Positions 10,397-18,900 of a DNA stretch of 64,000 nt are shown here, piece by piece. The DNA is from Caecitellus pseudoparvulus (lineage: Eukaryota > Bigyra: Bicosoecida). The position numbers and the translations under genes are program-made. The notes beneath the pieces were generated by a model. It saw only the letters and a list, made by a program, of their open reading frames with translations. It was not told the DNA's origin and did no database searches. The DNA lies in contig CBFFRQ010000068.1 in the NCBI GenBank assembly GCA_965644315.1, positions 930,001 through 994,000 on the forward strand, in the 5' to 3' direction. Every line of letters starts with the position of its first letter. Position 1 is the stretch's first letter.

Positions 10397-13300
10397 GCAC
10401 CTTCCCTTGCGTCTTAGCCACCTCTAGCAGCATGTCAGCCTGGGCATCGCAGTCCACAAGGGGTGTCGGGGGGGCAGGCACCAAGCCAGGGTCCACCTGC
10501 AGCTCCCGTGCCAAGCCTTGGAGAAGGTACCGTCGCCCCCCTTCGTTTGAACAGTAGGCAAGGGTTCGCTTGCAGGCATCGACTTTATCCTGGGCCCAGG
10601 CGGCTGGCACGGCCGGCACAGTGGGAGGGGCCACTGACAGGCTGTGCGGGGCGCCGCTCAGCGCACCGCCAGCTCGCGGTGGCGGCGCCCGATACCCCCC
10701 TGCGGTTGGCAGTGATGCTGCTGCGCTGCCTACACCTGCCCCCGCTCGCCGCCTTGGCAGGGCTGCCGGCGTCACGACAGCGCGCGGGATGTACCGCGAC
10801 TTGGCCTGTGCGGCCTCGGGTGGGGCGGGCGCTTGCACGTGGCCTTCTTCTTCTGTGGCTGCGAACGTGCTGCGTGGGGGCAAGCTCCATGCCTGCAGGC
10901 GGGGCTCGTGCACTGCGCCGTCCGAGGTGAGGTGGCTGCTGGCCTCGGGCGCCAACAGAAGCCTGGGCAGCGTCATGGAAGGGGACAAGAACGCAATGTG
11001 AAAGGCATTCCCCGCGTGCAGCAGGTGCACTTGCACGGTTGGACTGTCCAGCAATGCATCAGCCCCCTGTGCTGGCGTTGTCATGCCACGCTCCGCGGCA
11101 GAGATGCCCAGGGGTGTCAGAGGCGGGTACAGCACGACAGCCGTTGGCTTGCTCAATACTTTGGGAATGAAGGTGATCTTGATCCGTGCCTGGAGCGCCA
11201 GGGGCAGAGCTGTGCATGGGGAGGGAGGGGTGACGCTGCATGTCGCGCATGGCAGGGTCGGCGTGCAGGTACGCACCAAACATGGCTGGCGGGGAGGCCT
11301 TCCTGCCCAGAGCCAGCACCTCATCGTTGACGTACTGCTCCATGGTGAGCCCTGGAAACGTCTCAGACAGCACCTCCGTGAAAGTGGGGGCCTCTGCCGA
11401 CAGCGGTGTGTCCCGGAACTCGAGAAGGTGCCGCGAAGCCAGGCACCGAGCGGCGCCCACGATGCTGCGGTCCAGGGCAGGCCCTTCGTTGCAGGCTTGC
11501 AGCAGGCACTTGAATATTTCGCGCGCCTCAACGTAGCGGTGCGTCCGAAAGGTCGCTTGCTCCTGCGCCGTCTCCAAGCTACCGGAACCGCTGGGCCCCA
11601 GTGGGGACGCCCGCCAGCCCTTGACAAGCTTCTGCAGCGGCTGCACCACCTGCTCTGGGAGGAGGAGAGAGATCCACTCCGCCTGCTCACTGCCTGAAGT
11701 TGGGTTCAGGAAGCAAATGGACGCTTCAGCCTTGGCGAGGCTGTGCACGAGGTCCTGCAGCGGCCCCGACTGACCCGTGAAGATGAAGTGCCCCATGAGC
11801 CCAAGCACCACTCCTCGAAAGAACGACTCACCATCAGGGACTCCGCGACTCCAGTACGGGTACATGGTTGAGAAGCCACGTGGGAGCAGGGAATTCCGAA
11901 TGCCTGTCGCAACATCTCCAACTGCATAGCTGGAGGCAAGGGCGGCCATGGTTGGGCCACCTGGGGCTGAGGACTGCGGTCCAGGGTCAATTATGGTAAC
12001 TACCGGCGGCTCGATGATGCTCCCGGCTCCACAAGGCCCGTCAGCTTCTGGCAAGACCCCGACTTGCTGCTCCGCGGAGGGGACTGCAGCTGAATGGGGA
12101 GGAGCGCCTTCCAAGGGTGCAGTGGACCCGCCCCCCTCTGCTCTACAGGGGGTACTTTTCTGAAGCGACCCATCTCCCTCCGTATGGCCACTGGTTTGTG
12201 CCCCCGGCACAACAGCAGCAGCCTGGGTCCCCGGCCCAGATGGAGCAGGCTGAGAAGCAGCGCTGGGCGCCTCCACAGCGGGAGTCTTCCCTTCGCCTGA
12301 AGTGCGTGCAGGCAAAGCAGCTTGGCGTGTGGGGGTGTCAACCGGGCGCCTGGACAAGTACATGCTGGCGTACACCTCCGGTCGAGACAGCTTGAACTCC
12401 CTGACGCCTCCATCCGCCTCTTGCTTGCCAGGGTACCAGCCCTTGGGCATGCCAGTCACAGGGTCTAAGAAGGGCAGGGATGTGACTTGGTCAAGCCTTG
12501 TCTTGTCACTGCTTGCGCCGCTGGTGGAGACAGAAGAAGGAGCAGCTGAGCCTCTGTTGCGACCCTGATCTTGGGCGCCCCCTTCACCCCCCTCAGTCTC
12601 CTGCACTGCTTCCAGAGTTGCCGCAAGTTCCTCTTGTTCCTTGGCAACGGCCAGCTCTGGCAGCAACAGTAGCAGCTCGTGGGCAGGCATGCGCAAGGCT
12701 TGGAGCGGCGCTTCCCACGGAGTCACAGCACGACCCACACCCGGCGAGAGCAAGCAGGTCGCCTGGCACACCTGCAGCATACAGTCACGCAAGGCTTTGT
12801 CGGAGGTTCCAGTGCAGTAGACGCCTCGGGGCGTTGCAAATGAAAGGCACCGACTTTGCAGGTGGGCAGCAAGGCTCTGCAGCACGCGCCGCACGGTGGA
12901 GTGCAGCACGCACTGTGCAGGGTCCGCACTCCACCGCGCAAAGAGCAAGTCACTGGCTTTCATGGTGTACGAAATGATGTTTGTGTCAATGGGACACATG
13001 GAGCTCGCTAGAAAGCGCACCGAGCGAATGTGCACCAACGTCCGCCCAGCCACTTGCGCGTCCTGTGCAGTCAGCGTGTCCCCTATGCCAGATACCTCCC
13101 CCTGCTCGGCAACTGAAGCAGTGGAAGGTGTCCCTTGCTGTGGCGCAGGTACTTGCCCCGTGGGCGAGCGTGTGCCTGGCTGGGACAGGGCGGGGGCTCT
13201 GGGTAAGGCATCCGCACCCAGTGCCGCTGAGAAGCTGGACGGCAGCACAAGCAGCACATCGGCAGGCGGGCTGCATGCATCGGTTGATCGAAGCCGCACA

Positions 13301-13725
13301 ACCTGCCACACCTTCTTTCCCAAGTGATCATATGTGTAGATCTCCCGCTTTGCGGCCACCACGGCGTTCAAGGCCGTGAACAGCGCTACCGGTGGAGTCT
13401 GGTGGCGTTTCGCCCAGGCAGCCTTGAGCCGTCGCTGCCCCTCTTTTGCTAGGACCTCTGCGGTCTGGCAGTGGAGGAGGTTGGTGCGGGACACACTGCA
13501 TGATGACTTTACCCCTTCCAGCTGCAGTGCGACTGCGTGCAGCTCTACCTTGGGGCCGGCCTGCGTCTGGCGCACGATGCCCAAGCTTGGCGTGGTGGAT
13601 GGCAGCGGGCCCGCAACTTTGATCGCCAGCGTGAACCGGACCTTCCCGGCGTGACCGTACCCTGCCATGGGGCGCACCTGCCGCGTACAATTACATTCAT
13701 GTTGAGCTGGCAGCCGTGCGGGCAC
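10383..13725 (-). CDS. Otubain-like (OTU, peptidase C65-type) protein, probable pseudo-deubiquitinase
   Basis: Exon 1 (13725-11277) and exon 2 (11209-10383) flank a 67-nt intron; together 1,091 residues. The OTU-like core runs from about residue 600 to 895. MYPYWSRGVPDGESFFRGVV aligns with the otubain active-site segment (usually GDGNCFYRA), and ARCLASRHLLEF and LTMEQYVNDEVLALG align with its helical arm. The spliced segment AMFALPLALQARIKITFIP aligns with IIALAQALSVSIQVEY, which also confirms the intron. The nucleophile position holds Ser634 instead of Cys. The region equivalent to the catalytic His (usually GHYD or GNHYD) reads GNAFH, with Ala885 at the expected place. The protein therefore looks catalytically dead. 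The long N-terminal region (about 560 residues) and the C-terminal 200 residues are unrecognised, with a Ser/Pro/Ala-rich linker near 390-560. The ATG at 13668 is an alternative start. Confidence 0.72.
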
Positions 13726-13787
13726 CTAGGACCACTTCGTTTTGTTGGCAGACAACCCCCTCCCAGGTCAGGGTCTCCCCACGCTCA

Positions 13788-15581
13788 TCAGTCACTCCAG
13801 TCATCTTCTGACGACGAGGAGGAGGACGACGAATCCCCTTGCAGCGCCAGGCGACGCTTTGCAAGTGTTGCCTGCAGACGCCCCATCAGCGTCCCATCGT
13901 CCACGGCCTCGGGGGATTTCAGGCGTGCTAGGACGCTGCGACGCGCCTCGGTCGGACGACGCACCTTGCGCAGCTTGGCCTTGCCCCCCGACCCGAAGCC
14001 TTGAATCTGCGAGAGAAGCCCCCCTCCCCCGCCCCCGCTGGGCCGTGGGCCCATTGGGCGGGGGTTAGGCAGGGAACCAGCTTTGACACTTCGGCCCCTG
14101 CCGCGAGCTCCTCCGCGCCCCCTGCCACGGGCGGGCCCCCGAACACCGCGGGGGCCGGCCGGGCCGACTAGCGCAGGCATGCTCTGGCGTGCTGCCTGAG
14201 GTGCTGCCGCTTGGGAAGGCGTGGCATGCTCGCCCGTGTCGCCACCTGCCGCTTGGGGAAGAGCTCTGTCAGGGGTGGGGTTGGACGTGGGGGTCTCTGA
14301 GGCCTCAGCAGACGAAGGCACGGGCCGAGCCGAGGGACTGGCGGCACCACCACTGCCACTGCCTCCTTCTCCGCGTCCCTCGCCCTCTTCACTGGCCGCA
14401 GCCTCCATGCTAGGCGCCAACGTAGGCTGTGCAACCTGCCGCTGACCAGCTTGAGCAACTGCTGACAGCATGCGCCGAGACATGCGCCGTTGTCGGGAGG
14501 CAGGCGCTGCTGTAGCGCTTGCGCTCGCCTCTGGCTGTGGCACTACAGGCGCAGATGCCGCTGCGAACATGGCTGTGGAGGAGCGGCGAGCTCGCCCGGG
14601 CCGCACTGCCGCGGCCGGAACAGGGGTCGGGAGGGATGGGGCGGAGGCTTGCGCTTCTGACGTGCTCACTCGCTTCGGCTTGACCACCACAGGTACCTCT
14701 GCAGCTGTCGCTGGGGCGGCAGCAAGGCTCGCTGAGCGGCTGCTGTCCTCACCTCCCTTTGCGCTTTCGCTGTCGGCCGTGTCCACCTCCTCGCCGCCGT
14801 CCTCGTCCCCCTCTTCAATGATGGTGAAGGCGCCCATCTTGACTGCCACAGAGTTCGTGCGGCCCCGAGGCACTGGTGAGGCGTCCGAAAACTCCACGCC
14901 CACCTCCTTTAGCGCCTGCATGATAACGCCAGAGGTGAGGGAGCTGCGCAGGTCCCGCTTACGAATGCCGGCCTTCTTGAACACTCGGCGCAGCTGGGGC
15001 GAGAGAGATGTCGGGTCAATGCTGCCATCCTCACACAATTCGATGGTGCAGCCTTGGGCAGAGCGCAGCGCAGCCTCCAAGCTTGCCTCTTCCCCAGTGT
15101 CCTTCGCCTTGGAGGCCTTCTTCCCGCCGCCAAAGAACCGGCTGAAGCCTGACCGCTGCGCACGCTGCTTGCTCTCTATGTTTTTGAAAGCCAGCAGCTG
15201 GAGGGAGTCTGACGAGCGAGGGGCTTCGTCCACGACAGCCGAGAAGAAGTCGTCTGCATCGGTGGCCAGGGAAAATGCCAGCGCCATCACGAAGTCGTCA
15301 GCCTCCCATGCCAGCACGCGTTCGCTGAGCATGAGCAGCGAGAAGTCTTCGTACAACTCCATCTCAAACAGCAAGTCTTGCCCGTCCAGGCTGTACATGC
15401 GTATCAAGTGCAGGTCTGCCTTGGGGCCATACACAAACACGCTGGCCCCCATGAGGCCAGTGTCTGTCCACCGGCTTGGGTCAGGCGATGCAATGAGCAG
15501 CTGTGCGACGCCTGCCGCCAGCACGTCATACTGAGAGCAACTGAGTGCAATGCGCTGCGCTTGCTCGCTCGTCAATGCCAT
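13788..15581 (-). CDS. WAS: WASP/N-WASP family Arp2/3 activator
   Basis: A single exon of 597 residues with near-complete WASP architecture. Residues 1-117 are a WH1/EVH1 domain (VAQLLIASPDPSRWTDTG, LHLIRMYSLDGQDLLFEMEL). Residues 190-230 match the autoinhibitory GBD helices (LSPQLRRVFKKAGIRKRDL then SGVIMQALKEVG). A long Ala/Ser/Pro/Gly/Arg-rich linker includes an RGRGRGG tract. Around 520-545 is a WH2 actin-binding motif (GLLSQIQGF...KLRKV), then a basic amphipathic connector helix (about 560-582), eight serines and an acidic tail ending EDDWSD, whose tryptophan (595) is the usual Arp2/3 contact. In the family, released VCA tails bind actin and Arp2/3 to nucleate branched filaments. No CRIB motif precedes the GBD helix, so Cdc42/Rac release may work differently. 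The linker has few polyproline runs compared with animal N-WASP. Confidence 0.88.
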   Translation of the reverse strand: MALTSEQAQRIALSCSQYDVLAAGVAQLLIASPDPSRWTDTGLMGASVFVYGPKADLHLIRMYSLDGQDLLFEMELYEDFSLLMLSERVLAWEADDFVMALAFSLATDADDFFSAVVDEAPRSSDSLQLLAFKNIESKQRAQRSGFSRFFGGGKKASKAKDTGEEASLEAALRSAQGCTIELCEDGSIDPTSLSPQLRRVFKKAGIRKRDLRSSLTSGVIMQALKEVGVEFSDASPVPRGRTNSVAVKMGAFTIIEEGDEDGGEEVDTADSESAKGGEDSSRSASLAAAPATAAEVPVVVKPKRVSTSEAQASAPSLPTPVPAAAVRPGRARRSSTAMFAAASAPVVPQPEASASATAAPASRQRRMSRRMLSAVAQAGQRQVAQPTLAPSMEAAASEEGEGRGEGGSGSGGAASPSARPVPSSAEASETPTSNPTPDRALPQAAGGDTGEHATPSQAAAPQAARQSMPALVGPAGPRGVRGPARGRGRGGARGRGRSVKAGSLPNPRPMGPRPSGGGGGGLLSQIQGFGSGGKAKLRKVRRPTEARRSVLARLKSPEAVDDGTLMGRLQATLAKRRLALQGDSSSSSSSSEDDWSD

Positions 15582-15952
15582 GCTGCAGCTGTTCCTTGCT
15601 GCGTTGCAGCGGGCGTGTCAAGGAGTGCCAACGTCAATTTCCGCGCCCTGCAACTGGCCACGCCAGCCCTCAGAACTTGTGGTCGGGGCTCACCAGCGCA
15701 GCGCCTTGCACAGATTGGGGGTTCTTCCACTACACAACCTTTGATGCAATTGAGCTCATGGCCAGCTGGCGTCTAGGTTGAATTGCCCTCGCGTGCACAA
15801 TGCAGCGCTCCCAGCCTTCTGGCCGTGTCCCTCCGACAGCCGAGCAACACACCACTTCCGTGCTGATGTACCACCCCTGTGACAAAAAAGTGCATTAAGA
15901 ACACGAAAGTAAGATGGGGAATGCTCTCCTAGCATCCTACAAGTTTGGAAGC
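15582..15952. promoter_or_regulatory. Promoter region of the WASP gene and 3' flank of the TmcB-like gene
   Basis: These 371 bases lie upstream of the WASP start and downstream of the TmcB-like stop, relative to the minus-strand genes, so they should hold the WASP promoter and the TmcB-like terminator. I see no coding frame with family support and no RNA gene. Around 15885-15915 the sequence is locally AT-rich. Confidence 0.35.
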
Positions 15953-18900
15953 TCAGGTAATGCCTAGCCGCACCGTGCTCTTCTCCTTGCGAATGACGCG
16001 CTGCACCATCTGGTCCAGGCGCCGCTGCACGCGCTTGGTGCGGCGGACGCTCACGGACAAGTTCGTCAGCATCAACTGCGAAGCCACCAGGCCAGACAGC
16101 AGCCACCAGACAATGGGCGTCACCGTGCCCACCACGAAAAGCACATCGAGCACCATGTAAGTCATGCTGTACGCCATGACGCCAGCGCTCCATCGAGTAC
16201 GCAGCTGCAGCGAGTCCATTGCCTCAAGAACAATGAAGCGCTCAACACTGGCCAAAATGTGCACTTGTTGCAGGTGTACCAGGTTCTCGACGTCGTTGCG
16301 CAGTGCTTGGCATGCGGCCACCTGCACAGGGCTGGCACCCGCGGCCGCCACGGCGGTGGCGTTGTTCGCAGAGGGAAGCAAGTTAGGAGGGCAACCAGAC
16401 TGGCCCAACAGCCCCCCCGCAACATGCAGGGCCTCTGCGGCATACAACATTAGCACGGAGCGCAGGCCTGATCGGAAGATGCCTCGCCGAACACTGCCAC
16501 AGGTGGCCTCATGTTCACGATGCGCCGGGCTTAGCCGCTGGCCTCGCACTGTTGCGATTTCCGGAGCGAAGAAGGGGATTACCAGCGCAGAGCTCTGTAG
16601 CATGTGCTGCACGTCGGCGTCCAGCACGCTGGCTGTGCACGCGTCTTCCAGCATCAGGCTGCCTGAGAGGGTGGTTGACTCCAAGGGCAGTGTGTCGTTG
16701 GAGTTGCCGCTCCATGTGCTCACTGCCCGGTGTGCGACCCGCCCGCCGTCCACCAACAGCCGGACATCCTCTCGCAGCGTCGCCACTGCGCGAGTGACAG
16801 CTGTCGCTGCCTCTCCTGGGCGAGTGGCGTTGATGGTAGCGTAGCTCGCCACACGAGAGATGCCTGCAGTGTCACCCAGAATGCGGTGCGCGAGGAACAG
16901 CCGCGAGGGGCCTGACTGCACGTTGGCGTAGTTCCAGGCAGAGTACCCTACAACAGTGCCCATATTTATCACAATCAGTGTGAGGCCCCACATCATCAGC
17001 GCTAGGATACAGCAGGGGAAACGCCAGCCTTCCCGCGTCACGCGTTTGGTCTTCGCCTGCGCGTGCTTTCGCGGAGGCGCCCGCTCACCGCCTGCGCCCT
17101 CAAGTCCTGCTCGGAACGCCCCCATGTTCAAAGTGAACACCTCTCCTTCATGGCTCAGGCGCGTGCGGGCACCAGTGGCGGAGGTCATGGTGGTTACACT
17201 GCGCCGACCCACAACGCTGGCCGACAAAACACTGCCCCGCCCGCCGGCTGGACCCTTGCCCGCAGTGGGCGTGCGCACAACGACTGACTGCCCACCAGCA
17301 GGACTCTTCCCTACCACGCTGCGCGCAAAGAGCACAGAGCTGGAGGTGCGCAAGCCACGCTTTGGCGAGGCGCCACCGATGCCAGAGCTCAGACGCCGGC
17401 TTTCTCCCACACTCTGCAAGCGCCCCATGACCCCTGAGCCAGCCATGCCTCGCATGGGGGGTGACCCATGAACCCCCCGCAGGGGTGGAGAGCCTGTCCC
17501 TGCGCTCCCCGTTGGTCCGGAGCCGCTGCCCGCTTGGCCGGGCAGGTGCCCTGAAGTGGCCGACCCTGGCCCTCGTACCACGGGCTGTGACGATTCTAGG
17601 CCTTCCTCGTCCTCCTCCACGGAGCCCTGCTGGTGATACACGATGCTATCATAGAGACGGGTCAGCTCGGTTTGCTCTGCGACTGCCGCATCACCTGACA
17701 CTTGCTTCAGAGCACCCAAAATCCACCGACGATTGCGGCGGATTCCACAGCCGACGTACAGCAGGAACACCACGACTACCATGCTGAACAGGGCAGCAAC
17801 AGACATGATCACGACAGTGTTGAGGACGAACCTGCTCAAGTTGCTTTGGGCATACCTGACGTAGTCGCTCCGGGACCGAGCAAACGCATCCTGCAGTGCC
17901 AACACGAGTTGCGAGCCGGGCAGCCAAGCAGCACACTCCGAGTCGAGCAGCGTGGACGTTGGCGCCTCTCGCCGCTGCAGTGCATCTACCACGAATCCCA
18001 GCATGCCAAGAGCAGAGAGCGAGACATTTCGCCCAGTCTCCAGCGGAGCCGCGGCAAAGTCTGCACGGGTCAGGCGTGGCGAGTCATTTGGCCCGATGCT
18101 CGCCAGCAGCCGCTCATCTTCAACTCGCAGTTGGGTCAGCAGTTGAGCCATGCTTTCACGCCACGCAGCCACGGTATCCACGGTAAATGCCTGCTGGGGA
18201 CTGGACACATTCCGCACGCAGACGGAGTCAATGGAGGCATGCGGCGCAACGCCCCACATCTCGGCACTTGCAGTTGTAGACAGCATGCTGGGGGGTATGG
18301 ACAGCGACAAGCTAAGCAGGCCATTGTAGTAGTACAGTTCCTCTGAAACAGATTTTGGATCTGCGGGCACCGTGAGCAGGTTTGTAACGTACAGGGCCAC
18401 GAGGCCGAACAGCAGAAAGTACTGAAAGCGCCTCACCAAGCGGCCCTCAGTGAACACCCCAGCCGTGTAGTCCTGCAGCGCTCGCAGGTACACCGCGTCG
18501 TTAGCAGAGACAATGGACGTGCCTGCACTGGTTTTCGTCCCGTGGGTGGTCATGGAGCCTCGCCGCCGACGGGTGCTGGCGGCGCCCGCCAGGCCAGCCA
18601 AAGCACCCCGCTCGTCCGAGTCTGACCGCCCCCCAGATGCCGCCCCCGCAGAGTCCACTCCATCACTGTCGCTAGCGCCTGGACTTGGGCTGACAGCCTC
18701 CCCCACGTCTGCCATGCTGCTGGCCTGCAGTCGCTCGCGGGCCTCAGCGACAGCTCGCTCCACATCACTCAGCAACAGCAGCATTACGTCCGTAGCGCAT
18801 GCGTTCTCACGCTTGGCACACACCAGGGACATCTGCACCTCCCGCACTGCAATGAGGCCAGTGGAGAACCTGAGGGGGCAGCGGTGCCACGCGGATCGAG

